34,783 bases of DNA, taken from contig CAWHPS010000007.1 in assembly GCA_963831235.1 (NCBI GenBank), forward strand, positions 1 through 34,783, in the 5' to 3' direction. The first letter of the stretch is position 1. The number at the start of each line of letters is the position of its first letter. The notes beneath the pieces were generated by a model, which was not told the origin of the DNA, did not search any database, and worked only from the letters and a program-made list of their open reading frames with translations. The stretch comes from CAWHPS01 sp963831235 (GTDB lineage Bacteria > Fibrobacterota > OXYB2-FULL-49-7 > JAEUSG01). A program made the translations under genes and the position numbers. Shown here piece after piece: positions 14,805-23,489 of the stretch.

Positions 14805-15320
14805 TTATTGTATAGGTTCTTCACATAAATTTTTTCTACCGCATTTTAAACACTCTTTTCCCATCCATATATTATCAAAATAATCCATCAATATTCCCAC
14901 TTCTTTGGCATTATACGTAAATAAACCCGCCTCAAAGTTATGATTCTTATCTGATTTAGCGCCAAGCCCTGCTCCGGTCAGATTGGCACTTCCCACATAA
15001 GCCATTATACCATCAACAATAATAATCTTGGAATGCAATCTTGCACAGGGCTGCATTTCTATTCCGCCATGAATTAGATTTTCATATTTATCAAAAGATG
15101 ATTTAAAATTAAATGAAGGATCTTTTGCATATAAAATCCGGATGGCAATTCCTTTTTCAGATAAGTTTGATAATTCTTCAAGTAATGGGTGAGATCTTCG
15201 TCCCCGTACAATATGCAAATTTTTAATGTTTGCCGTTGAGATCCAGATAAACTTTTTTGCTGAAAGAATTCCTTTTTCAACAATTACCTGATAATGATCC
15301 CTGTCAAAGATAATAGACAT
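14805..15320 (-). CDS. Single-HKD phospholipase D-superfamily protein (nuclease-like)
   Basis: The 171-residue protein has one HKD motif: His96, Lys98 and Asp103 in LHSKIIIVDG, then YVGSANLTGAG (Gly110-Ser-Ala-Asn). One motif in a short protein is characteristic of the Nuc-like branch, which works as a homodimer and often cuts DNA or RNA; phospholipase activity is less likely. The C-terminus has a compact Cys-x2-Cys-x5-Cys cluster (Cys157, Cys160, Cys166), which may bind zinc. There is no signal peptide, so it is probably cytosolic. It is convergent with the sigma gene and divergent from the radical SAM gene. No defence or repair partner is adjacent. Confidence 0.85.
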   Translation of the reverse strand: MSIIFDRDHYQVIVEKGILSAKKFIWISTANIKNLHIVRGRRSHPLLEELSNLSEKGIAIRILYAKDPSFNFKSSFDKYENLIHGGIEMQPCARLHSKIIIVDGIMAYVGSANLTGAGLGAKSDKNHNFEAGLFTYNAKEVGILMDYFDNIWMGKECLKCGRKNLCEEPIQ

Positions 15321-15381
15321 GTGTTTGGATAAAATTGTATTTTATTGAAAGAAGAGGCAAGCAAAGCCTTTTAATATCAAT

Positions 15382-16845
15382 ATGAGAATCCTATCATTAA
15401 ATCCTCCCTTCTTCGATAAATTCTCCAGGGAAATGCGCAGCCCTGCAGTAACTAAAAGCGGCACGCTTTATTATCCAATGTGGTTGTCTTATGCATCAGG
15501 CCTTCTTGAAAAAGAAGGCCATATTGTTGACATACTTGATGCTCCAGCTCTCTCTTTGAGCCTTCAAGATGTTACAATAAAAGCCATGGCATTTAAACCT
15601 GATATGGTCATGATGAATACCAGTACGCCCAGTATTTATAATGACATTAATGTTGCCGGTGAGCTTAAAAAAGCTATTCCAGGGCTATTCACATTTCTTG
15701 TAGGCCCGCACGTTTCAGCAATGGCCGAAGATACTTTAAACCACAGTAATTTCGTTGATGCAGTTGCTATAGGTGAATTTGATTATACTGCCCTTGATTT
15801 GGTGAATGCACTTATAAACAAAAATAACCTTTCAACGGTAAAAGGCATTGCGTTCAAGAAAGAAGGCGTCATCATTCGTACGGAAAAGCGGGAGTTTATA
15901 AAAGATCTCGACTCCCTCCCATTTGTCAGTGAAGTTTACAAGAAACACCTGGATCATACCCGTTATTTTTACAGTCATTCAATGCACCCATTATGCGTTA
16001 TCGTTACAGGAAGAGGATGCCCCTTTCAATGTTCCTACTGTGTCTATCCACAGACCATGCATGGAAGGGGCTACAGATTCCGTAGCATAAAAAACGTTGC
16101 TGATGAGTTTGCATATATTTACACTAACTTCCCTGATATAAAAGAAATAATGATTGAAGACGATACCCTGACCGTAAACCGTGAAAGATGCAGGGAACTT
16201 TCCGAAGAACTGATTAAACGCGGTCTTAATAAAATACCCTGGTCAGCTAATTCACGCGCTGATGTTGACTATAATACAATGGCCATCATGAAAAGAGCCG
16301 GGTGTCGTCTGTTCTGTGTAGGATTTGAAAGCGGATCACAGGAGATTCTTGATAATATAAAGAAAAAGATGACACTGGAAAAAATCCGTCAATTTTCAAT
16401 TGATGCCAAGAAAGCCGGTATAATGATACATGGTTGCTTTATGGTCGGCAATCGTGGAGAAACGCACGATACCCTTAAAAAAACCCTTGATTTGGCATGT
16501 GAACTAAATCCTGATACGGCACAATTCTTTCCCATCATGATTTATCCGGGGACTGATGATTATGAATGGTTTAAAAGCAAAGGTTTTTTGATTTCCGAGG
16601 ATTTTTCAAAATGGGTTACTGAAAAAGGCCTTCATAATTCGGTTGTTTCAAATCCGGATCTTACACACGAGGAATTGGTAAATTTCTGCGATTATGCAAG
16701 AAGAAAATATTATCTTCGCCCAAAATATTTATGGATAAAATTAAAACAATCTCTACTTCATTTAAGTGAAGCAAAAAGAAACTTAAAGGCTTTCAAGATT
16801 TTTGCAAAATATCTTTTTAACAAGCCTGTTTATAACAAAAAGTAG
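15382..16845 (+). CDS. B12-binding radical SAM enzyme
   Basis: The 487-residue protein has a cobalamin-binding Rossmann-like domain (about 1-145), starting MRILSLNPPFFDKF and with FLVGPHVSA and AVAIGEFDYTALDL, but no DxHxxG. The radical SAM core has Cys213, Cys217 and Cys220 in GRGCPFQCSYC for the 4Fe-4S cluster. Further core blocks are IMIEDDTLTVNRERC, GFESGSQEILDNIKK and MIHGCFMVGNRGET. This is the BchE/HpnJ-like class that does methylations, rearrangements or cyclisations on unactivated carbons, often in lipid or surface-polymer pathways. The early YYPMWLSYASGLLEKEGH segment is similar to HpnJ-type proteins. No substrate can be read from the neighbours. No clear ribosome binding site is seen. 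Confidence 0.92.
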   Translation: MRILSLNPPFFDKFSREMRSPAVTKSGTLYYPMWLSYASGLLEKEGHIVDILDAPALSLSLQDVTIKAMAFKPDMVMMNTSTPSIYNDINVAGELKKAIPGLFTFLVGPHVSAMAEDTLNHSNFVDAVAIGEFDYTALDLVNALINKNNLSTVKGIAFKKEGVIIRTEKREFIKDLDSLPFVSEVYKKHLDHTRYFYSHSMHPLCVIVTGRGCPFQCSYCVYPQTMHGRGYRFRSIKNVADEFAYIYTNFPDIKEIMIEDDTLTVNRERCRELSEELIKRGLNKIPWSANSRADVDYNTMAIMKRAGCRLFCVGFESGSQEILDNIKKKMTLEKIRQFSIDAKKAGIMIHGCFMVGNRGETHDTLKKTLDLACELNPDTAQFFPIMIYPGTDDYEWFKSKGFLISEDFSKWVTEKGLHNSVVSNPDLTHEELVNFCDYARRKYYLRPKYLWIKLKQSLLHLSEAKRNLKAFKIFAKYLFNKPVYNKK

Positions 16846-16935
16846 CGTTTTTATGGTTTTCTTACTGGTTGCATTTTAATTACCAAATATTTATCTTAGA
16901 ACTTGTGATTTGCGGGCAAGCTCCCGGTCAAACCT

Positions 16936-16941
16936 TATAAT
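16936..16941 (+). promoter_or_regulatory. Candidate -10 element for the TPR/propeller/partner-switch operon
   Basis: A perfect TATAAT lies upstream of the TPR gene. No convincing -35 is found at normal spacing (the bases 17 upstream read CGGGCA), so it may rely on an activator or another sigma factor. Transcription would start close to 16948. Confidence 0.35.
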
Positions 16942-16974
16942 ATTCCAAATATGGATTTTGCTTATTTTTTATCA

Positions 16975-18720
16975 ATGATTATCCGTCTTTTTATATTATC
17001 ACTTTTATTTATTTCCAGCATGAGCTATCCGGCGGAACACGACAACGCATCTTTGGACGAGAAAAACAAATCGCGAAGAGACATCAATATCCTGCTTAAT
17101 CTCCCTGAAGAATCAAACCTTATAACCCCTTTCGGAGAAAATACCGGCAATCTTGATTGCGCATCCCTCTACCAAAAAGGGGTCACTCTGTATAATCAGG
17201 CTGTCAAGGAATATGATGCCAAGAATTACAACAAAGCCCTGGGTCTTTTTCAAAAAGTTCTTGAAATCTTCCCTTTGCATAAGAACGCTTACGCTTATAT
17301 CATAAAAAGCCTTACTTTGATTCAAAAAAACGAAAATCCTGATACAAGAATCGAAGAAAACAATCAGACAATCGAAAGCAGAAATGAAGAGATGTTTCAG
17401 AATGGTCTTAACGAATACCTGAAGCAAGATTATGTCAAGGCGGCTGTAATCTGGTCTGAAATTAAAAGGATTTCGCCTGACTATCGCAAAGCATTTGATT
17501 ATATACGAAAAGCACAGGATAAAATCGATGAAATCGCCCAAAACTTCATTGATCAAGGTTCTTATTATTATGAAAAAGGTGATGTATCAAGAGCAATTAT
17601 TGAATGGGAAAAGGGTCTTTCTCGTTTCCCGGACAATGAAAGATTAAAGGTTCAGATTAAAGCCGTAAAGAATCAGAATAAAATAATTTTCGACCAACTG
17701 ATTTCAGAAGGTGATGCCCGGATAAAAGAAAAAAAATATGAAGAAGCACTAAAGCTTTATTCAGATGGTGTTGAAAAATATCCTGACTCAAAAATCCTTA
17801 AAGATAAACAAAAAGAAGCATCCGCCCTTTGCGATAGAATAGTGGATGAAAAAGTAAGCAAAGCCAAAGCATTTTATGCTTCAGGAAATTACAATGAAGC
17901 GCTTTCAAATTTGCGATCAGCCCTAAAGATAAAACCTGATTTCATGCCAGCCAAAGAACTGCTGAAATCTTCAGAAGAACAACTCGGAAACGAGTTCAAG
18001 CGTTCCGTACTTACGGATCAATTAAAAGAAGCATCCGCCTCTTTGGATCGGGGACAGTATTTGGAAGCCCTAGACAATCTTCGCGAGATCGAGAAACAGG
18101 ATGCAAATTTATCAGGACTTCAAGAAAAAATTAAAGTTGCTCAGAACGGAATCAATTCGGTTGAGACAAGAAAAAAGACAGCATCGGGTTTTAATAAAGG
18201 CCTTGATCTATTCAACAATGGTTATTATCAATCCGCCCTTAAAGAATGGCGGGCCATACTTAAGGACACGCCCGATAATGATATGGTCAAACAGTACATT
18301 GCTGAAGCGGAAAAACTGTCAAAAGACGGAGTGGACCACCAAAAGGTAAAGACCCAAAAAGAAGCGGATGCAATAAAACTTAACCAGGCGGGTCTGGATT
18401 TATTAAAGAAAAAGAATTATTCCGATGCATATAAAAATTTAGAACAGGCAGTGGAAAGTGATCCAGATAATCAAGCAATAAGGAAATCTCTTAAAACCTG
18501 CAGGAAAGAATTAATCAAAGAACAGGAAAAATTAACACCCGAAAGCGAAAAAAAGGTCGAAAAGCTTTTCCTTGAAGGGATAAACCTTTATAGGGATGGG
18601 CAATACAAGAAAGCCATTGAGTGCTGGAAACAGGTTATGTCATTGAAACCTGATCATAAAAAAGCTCAGACTTATATAACAAACGTCAGCCAAAAATTGC
18701 AGAAAATCGAAAGTATTTAA
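16975..18720 (+). CDS. Exported tetratricopeptide-repeat protein (nine TPR-like units)
   Basis: From ATG at 16975 the protein is 581 residues with the signal peptide MIIRLFILSLLFISSMSYPA. The frame also offers ATG at 16951, which would add eight residues. After a short linker it is TPR from end to end. I count nine helical pairs of the form YDAKNYNKALGLFQKVLEIF, YLKQDYVKAAVIWSEIKRIS, YEKGDVSRAIIEWEKGLSRF and, last, YRDGQYKKAIECWKQVMSLK. Longer linkers separate some of them. Such solenoids scaffold protein complexes in the periplasm. The propeller gene starts two bases after its stop codon, so the two products probably work together. Substrate or partner is unknown. Confidence 0.88.
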   Translation: MIIRLFILSLLFISSMSYPAEHDNASLDEKNKSRRDINILLNLPEESNLITPFGENTGNLDCASLYQKGVTLYNQAVKEYDAKNYNKALGLFQKVLEIFPLHKNAYAYIIKSLTLIQKNENPDTRIEENNQTIESRNEEMFQNGLNEYLKQDYVKAAVIWSEIKRISPDYRKAFDYIRKAQDKIDEIAQNFIDQGSYYYEKGDVSRAIIEWEKGLSRFPDNERLKVQIKAVKNQNKIIFDQLISEGDARIKEKKYEEALKLYSDGVEKYPDSKILKDKQKEASALCDRIVDEKVSKAKAFYASGNYNEALSNLRSALKIKPDFMPAKELLKSSEEQLGNEFKRSVLTDQLKEASASLDRGQYLEALDNLREIEKQDANLSGLQEKIKVAQNGINSVETRKKTASGFNKGLDLFNNGYYQSALKEWRAILKDTPDNDMVKQYIAEAEKLSKDGVDHQKVKTQKEADAIKLNQAGLDLLKKKNYSDAYKNLEQAVESDPDNQAIRKSLKTCRKELIKEQEKLTPESEKKVEKLFLEGINLYRDGQYKKAIECWKQVMSLKPDHKKAQTYITNVSQKLQKIESI

Positions 18721-18722
18721 GC

Positions 18723-21119
18723 ATGCATAAATTAAAAGAAATATCTAATTTTATTTTATTTGCTGCATTTATGCTTTTAATTTTATTTGCAATGGCATCA
18801 GGACAATGGAATTATATTAAGGCACCTCAGCAAAGTCTTTCATCAAATTATGTTAAAAGCCTGGCTATATATAAAGACGTAATGCTTGTTGCTTCGGATC
18901 AGGGGCTATCCTTTTTCTCACTTACAAAAGACTCATCCGGTACAATTGATAAAAAAAATCTGCCGCGCGGCATAATAAATGATATTAAAGTTGTAGGGGA
19001 TTCGCTCTGGATTGCCTCATCAGGTGGAATAAGCGTATTAAATTTAAAAACCAATTCAATGAATCTCATTCCGGTTGATATAAGCGGCATATCAAATGCC
19101 GTAAAATGCATTTTTACTACGGATAATGAAATATGGTTTGGAACAGATGGGGGCGGTGCATATATTTTCAGCAGTCAAACCAATGAATGGACACGTTTAA
19201 GCAAGAACAGCGGTCTTTCCAGTGATAATATACGGTCAATACTGATTGTTGGCGATACGGTTTTCTTCGGCACCAATACAATGGGGTTGTCACTTTTTTC
19301 GCGGCGGAATGAGACCTGGAGCCAGCTTGATCGTTATGATGGTTTATCGAACAACAATATTTCTACAATGGTATCAGACCGAACACATGTGTATGTGTGT
19401 ACTTATCACGGCCTGTCAATATTGGACAAAGGCACTGACAATATCAAGACACGTCACAAAGATAATGGCCTTTTTGACGACATGGTGCTAACGGTGGCAA
19501 GAGACGGGCGGTTTTTATGGCTGGGTGGAATGGGAGGCATAACACTTTATGATATTTTTCAGGATAAAATGACCTCTTATTCATCAGCAGCCGGCGTTCC
19601 AGAAGATTTTATAACATGTTTTGCTGTTTATGGGAACCTGCTCTATATGGCAACAGATGGGAAAGGCATTGCCGTATTTGATAAAGGGTTTCCATCCTCA
19701 CAAATTGATAAAGTTGAGTTCAAAGGCCGCTCGGGTACAATTTTCGGGAATGCCTTTACCTTGAACGGAAAAACAGACTGTAACCTTTTATTTTACAACA
19801 GTCTTGCACCATCATTAAAATTCAACAAGGGAATAAAACTTTTTAATACAAAAAATGGAATACTTGCTTCGTGGGATATCACTGGAGTAATTGATGGTAA
19901 CTATATAATAGAACTGAATGCCAAAATAGATAAAGGGCAGGAAAACACCCACAGTTTTGATGTAAATACCGATACCTTTGATCCTGAAATCATGATTGAG
20001 GAAATTCCGGCATATACAAACAAAAAACAATTACCCATCCAGGGGTCATTTCGTGAAAAGAACCCGGCGAGCATCCTCCTGTATCCGGGTCCGGTAAAAG
20101 CAGCCATTGACTTTGAAAAGAGACAATTCTCCGGTTCTGTTGAACTTATGCCAGGCAGAAACACAATTCGCGCAAAAATATTTGATCAAAGCGGTCAAAA
20201 CATGGAAGTAAAAAGAAATGTTCTCTTTTCCAACAAAGAAATCTCCCTTATTACACCGGATATTCCTTTGGTCACAAAAGAAAGAACACTCCCAATTCAA
20301 GGGAAGATTGAATCAGACATACCTTTAAAGGAAATGTCTGTTTATCCAGGGTCGCAAACAGTGAGTTTCGACAATTCACTAAAATCATTTCAAACCATTC
20401 TGACGCTATCGAATGATGGTGAGAATCTTTTTATCCTAAAAGTAACAGATGTTTGCGGAAATATAGCATCAAAAAAAGTAGTAATAAACCTGGATAATGG
20501 TGGTCCTGACATAATATTGTCTCCTGTGCGTGAGTTTACATCAGATTCAATAACAACCCTTGAAGGTTCTGTGAGCGATCCAATGCTTAAGGAAATTTCC
20601 GTTATTCCAGGAGAGCTGACACTGGCTGCCGACACGACATTAAAGCACTTTACATTCAAACCGAGACTCAAGAATGGAAAAAATACCTTTGTAATCACAG
20701 CAGCAGACAAACTCGCAAATATAACCCAAAAATCTGTTACTATAATCCGCGACATGAAAAAACCCGAACTTACGCAACCAGTAATTCCGCCATTAGTAAA
20801 AGATATGTTCTTCACTATAAATGGCAAATATGATGAAGATAATATAGAAAGCATAACAATAGATCCTGGTGGAACTGACGCGGTTATAAACGAAATTGAA
20901 AATTCTTACTCAGCACGTATCAAACTTAACAATAACGAGAACCCGTTTACAATAACAGCCAAGGACAAGGCCGGAAATATAAACAAGATACAACTTACAA
21001 TTTATGCAAAAATTGATGATGCAGATAAGGCAGTTAAAATACTAATGGAACGAATATCTGGGCTTGAACGAACAATCGACAGTCTTAAAAAGGCTGCTAA
21101 AACACCTTCTACAAAATAG
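18723..21119 (+). CDS. Exported seven-bladed regulator-type beta-propeller with four Ig-like repeats and coiled-coil tail
   Basis: The 798-residue protein has an N-terminal hydrophobic segment (about 8-26) for export. Residues 31-327 form seven regulator-propeller blades, each built like LSSDNIRSILIVGDTVFFGT with a following GLSLF or GISVL strand. After a linker domain (about 328-418), four tandem units of about 85 residues follow (420-502, 505-590, 593-676, 679-762). Each carries LPIQG or a similar strand, a VYPG or VIPG turn and a closing D-x-x-GN-type element such as TDVCGNIASKKVVI. A coiled coil ends it (764-792). Propellers of this kind usually form the periplasmic sensor of hybrid two-component or SpoIIE proteins; here the output domain is missing. 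It is probably a periplasmic ligand sensor for the phosphatase encoded next. Confidence 0.85.
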   Translation: MHKLKEISNFILFAAFMLLILFAMASGQWNYIKAPQQSLSSNYVKSLAIYKDVMLVASDQGLSFFSLTKDSSGTIDKKNLPRGIINDIKVVGDSLWIASSGGISVLNLKTNSMNLIPVDISGISNAVKCIFTTDNEIWFGTDGGGAYIFSSQTNEWTRLSKNSGLSSDNIRSILIVGDTVFFGTNTMGLSLFSRRNETWSQLDRYDGLSNNNISTMVSDRTHVYVCTYHGLSILDKGTDNIKTRHKDNGLFDDMVLTVARDGRFLWLGGMGGITLYDIFQDKMTSYSSAAGVPEDFITCFAVYGNLLYMATDGKGIAVFDKGFPSSQIDKVEFKGRSGTIFGNAFTLNGKTDCNLLFYNSLAPSLKFNKGIKLFNTKNGILASWDITGVIDGNYIIELNAKIDKGQENTHSFDVNTDTFDPEIMIEEIPAYTNKKQLPIQGSFREKNPASILLYPGPVKAAIDFEKRQFSGSVELMPGRNTIRAKIFDQSGQNMEVKRNVLFSNKEISLITPDIPLVTKERTLPIQGKIESDIPLKEMSVYPGSQTVSFDNSLKSFQTILTLSNDGENLFILKVTDVCGNIASKKVVINLDNGGPDIILSPVREFTSDSITTLEGSVSDPMLKEISVIPGELTLAADTTLKHFTFKPRLKNGKNTFVITAADKLANITQKSVTIIRDMKKPELTQPVIPPLVKDMFFTINGKYDEDNIESITIDPGGTDAVINEIENSYSARIKLNNNENPFTITAKDKAGNINKIQLTIYAKIDDADKAVKILMERISGLERTIDSLKKAAKTPSTK

Positions 21120-21140
21120 GCGTTTCAAGTAAGTACAAAT

Positions 21141-22688
21141 ATGCCAAATACTGCTAAAAACCTACGGCGAACCGATATAATGGATATTATTTTAAAAAAA
21201 AGAATATCCATAAAATTTCAGTTCAGCTTCTTTATTATTCTTTTTACCCTTTTCTTAACCGGCACAACACTATACTTCACGCTGAAGGACGAAAGAGAAA
21301 CACTTACACGGGAAAGGGTTTATATTGGCCAAATCCTGGCCAATAACCTTGCTGCGGGAAGCAAAGAATCTCTTCTTCTTGAAGATGAGCTATATGCATT
21401 TGAAATTATTGATGATATGAGGCGGAATGATTACGAAAAAGACATACGTTATATTTTTGTGACTGACCTGAATGGTAAAATCATTGCTCACAATGAAACT
21501 AGGTTCATGGACTCGGTTTTAAGCGACTCTCTTACCCTATTCACTCTTAGGCTTAATGTGCCGGCCATGCACCGTATTAGCATCAATGGAGAAGAAATAC
21601 TTGATTTCTCGCATCCGATATTTGAAAACGTAAACAAAAAGAAAATAGGCACAGCCCGAATCGGACTCTCATCCTCATCAGTAAAGAGAGTTGTGGAACG
21701 AGCGGTCAAGAACATATTAAAGACTTCCCTTATAATTCTTTTGATTGGTCTTATAGCCTCCATTATTTGGGTAAGAATAGTCACAAAACCCATATCCATT
21801 CTTGCAAAAGGGGCTGAAATAATCGGTACCGGCGATTTAAAACACCGGTTCAGGGTAAAGGCGAGGAATGAACTTGGTGAACTCGCTGAAATTTTAAATA
21901 AAATGACACAGGATCTCGAAGAGGCGCAATTTCAGATCATTGCAAAACGCCAAATGGAACATGAAATCAATCTTGCAAAAAAGATACAAGCCACACTATT
22001 GCCTGAGAGCATTCCAATCCTGGCGAAAGCGGAAATTGCCGCCTTTTATAAGTCTGCAAAGGAAGTTGGCGGAGATTATTACGACTTTATTACGGTTGAT
22101 GCTGATCATCTTGGTGTTCTTGTTGCGGATGTCTCTGGTAAAAGTATTTCCGCTGCTTTTATGATGGGCATTACTCGCGCAATCATGCGTTCTTTGGCCC
22201 CAAACGATCTTTCGCCATCAAATGTTCTTTCATGTGTAAACGAAGTTCTTAAGGGAAACCTTAATAAAGGAATGTTTGTCACAATGCTGTATCTAATTAT
22301 TGATATTAAGACATTAAAGGTCAGGATTGCAAGTGCCGGACATGATCCCTTATTTCATCTTCAGAAAATCAAATCAAATTATCGTTTGATCCACCCACCA
22401 GGTGTTGCACTTGGCGTAGGAAAGGAAACATTCCGAAAAAGACTCGGTGAAGAAGAAATAGAATTGTCAAGTGGAGATCTTCTGGCTTTAACAACGGACG
22501 GCGTCAATGAGGCAACTCCGGATAATCACAACTTCTTTGGGGAAAAAAGGCTGTTCGATTTCCTTGTCAAAAATGCTATGAATAATGTTAATTTTATAGT
22601 AAAAGGTCTTGTTGATGATATTGATGAATTCTACTCTGGAGCGGCTCAAAGTGATGACATTACAATGGTGATGATTAAAATTAAATAA
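21141..22688 (+). CDS. Membrane SpoIIE/RsbU-type PP2C phosphatase with periplasmic sensor and HAMP
   Basis: The 515-residue protein (or 502 from ATG at 21180) has a first membrane helix at about 28-47, a periplasmic sensor of about 145 residues with DIRYIFVTDLNGKIIAHNET (Cache-like), a second helix at 193-214, HAMP to about 264, and a PPM/SpoIIE phosphatase domain. Metal-binding aspartates are seen in KEVGGDYYDF, LVADVSGKSISAAF, LALTTDGVNEA and SDDITMVMI. Enzymes of this class dephosphorylate a STAS anti-anti-sigma protein; the STAS and kinase genes follow directly. Signals on the periplasmic side, possibly passed by the propeller protein encoded upstream, would set phosphatase activity. The domain order is complete and the active site looks intact. 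Confidence 0.93.
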   Translation: MPNTAKNLRRTDIMDIILKKRISIKFQFSFFIILFTLFLTGTTLYFTLKDERETLTRERVYIGQILANNLAAGSKESLLLEDELYAFEIIDDMRRNDYEKDIRYIFVTDLNGKIIAHNETRFMDSVLSDSLTLFTLRLNVPAMHRISINGEEILDFSHPIFENVNKKKIGTARIGLSSSSVKRVVERAVKNILKTSLIILLIGLIASIIWVRIVTKPISILAKGAEIIGTGDLKHRFRVKARNELGELAEILNKMTQDLEEAQFQIIAKRQMEHEINLAKKIQATLLPESIPILAKAEIAAFYKSAKEVGGDYYDFITVDADHLGVLVADVSGKSISAAFMMGITRAIMRSLAPNDLSPSNVLSCVNEVLKGNLNKGMFVTMLYLIIDIKTLKVRIASAGHDPLFHLQKIKSNYRLIHPPGVALGVGKETFRKRLGEEEIELSSGDLLALTTDGVNEATPDNHNFFGEKRLFDFLVKNAMNNVNFIVKGLVDDIDEFYSGAAQSDDITMVMIKIK

Positions 22689-22709
22689 TAACAATAACAG
22701 GAGGAGACA

Positions 22710-23072
22710 ATGCCAGAAATCAAGATTTCCGAATACACTGCAGGTTCTGATAGCGAAATTAAGGTACTTGTGATTGAAGGAAGCGTTGATGCTTACAATT
22801 CTGAAATACTGTCCAACAAACTTGACGATGTGGTTAAAAATGACTTTTTTAAGATAATCATTGATTGCTCAAAACTGAATTTTATATCCAGTTCCGGAAT
22901 GGGAGTATTTCTTGCCATGGAAGACGAGCTTACGGAAAAAGGGGGCGGATTCAAATTTATTTCCGTTCCCGATACAATCCTGAATGTTTTCAAAAAAGTC
23001 GGCATTTCAGAAATCTTTAAAATATATCCAAATGAAAACTCGGCAGTTGAAGACTTTAAAAAAGGTATATAA
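22710..23072 (+). CDS. STAS-domain anti-anti-sigma factor (RsbV/SpoIIAA type)
   Basis: The 120-residue protein is a single STAS domain. The phosphorylation loop reads DCSKLNFISSSGMGVFLAM; Ser61 aligns with Ser58 of SpoIIAA. Unphosphorylated, such proteins bind the HATPase kinase and free its target; the kinase phosphorylates the loop serine and the SpoIIE phosphatase reverses this. AGGAGGAGA before the ATG is the strongest ribosome binding site in this operon, suggesting high synthesis. The kinase gene starts immediately after its stop codon. Confidence 0.93.
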   Translation: MPEIKISEYTAGSDSEIKVLVIEGSVDAYNSEILSNKLDDVVKNDFFKIIIDCSKLNFISSSGMGVFLAMEDELTEKGGGFKFISVPDTILNVFKKVGISEIFKIYPNENSAVEDFKKGI

Positions 23073-23486
23073 ATGGAAACCAAAAAAAGCTTCAGGTGCC
23101 TGCTTAAAAGCCTGTCCGAGGTTCGTGATTTGATTCGGAATTTTTGCAGTGAAAATGATATTGATAAAATAAAAGAAAGCGAGATTGAGCTTGCGGTAAA
23201 CGAAGCATGTACAAATATCATTACCCATAGCAGCCTTAATCCTGAAAAAGACAACTTCAGCCTTTCAATTGAAAAAATTAAAAAAATGCTTGTTGTTGTA
23301 ATAAATGACTTTGGAAAACCCTACAATTTCAACCAGGTAAACACTGTCAAGAGCCGACGTGAATTCAAGGAAAAAAGGCCTCGATCAGGAATGGGCGTTT
23401 ATATAATCCGTCAACTTGTTGATGCAGTCATGTATCACAGATTGCCTGATAATTCAAATGAACTTAAACTGATAAAAAATCTTTAA
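23073..23486 (+). CDS. RsbW/SpoIIAB-type anti-sigma serine kinase (HATPase_c)
   Basis: The 137-residue GHKL ATPase has an N box ELAVNEACTNIITHS (Asn43, Glu44, Asn48), a G1 box INDFGKPYN (Asp79, Gly81) and a G2 region RSGMGVYIIRQLVD. It begins with no gap after the STAS stop codon, so stoichiometric synthesis is likely. By family role it phosphorylates the STAS partner and holds a target in check. The target is not adjacent; the nearest sigma gene, 13867-14718, is of primary type and an unlikely partner. It may instead control a remote sigma factor or another output protein. Confidence 0.92.
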   Translation: METKKSFRCLLKSLSEVRDLIRNFCSENDIDKIKESEIELAVNEACTNIITHSSLNPEKDNFSLSIEKIKKMLVVVINDFGKPYNFNQVNTVKSRREFKEKRPRSGMGVYIIRQLVDAVMYHRLPDNSNELKLIKNL

Positions 23487-23489
23487 ATC

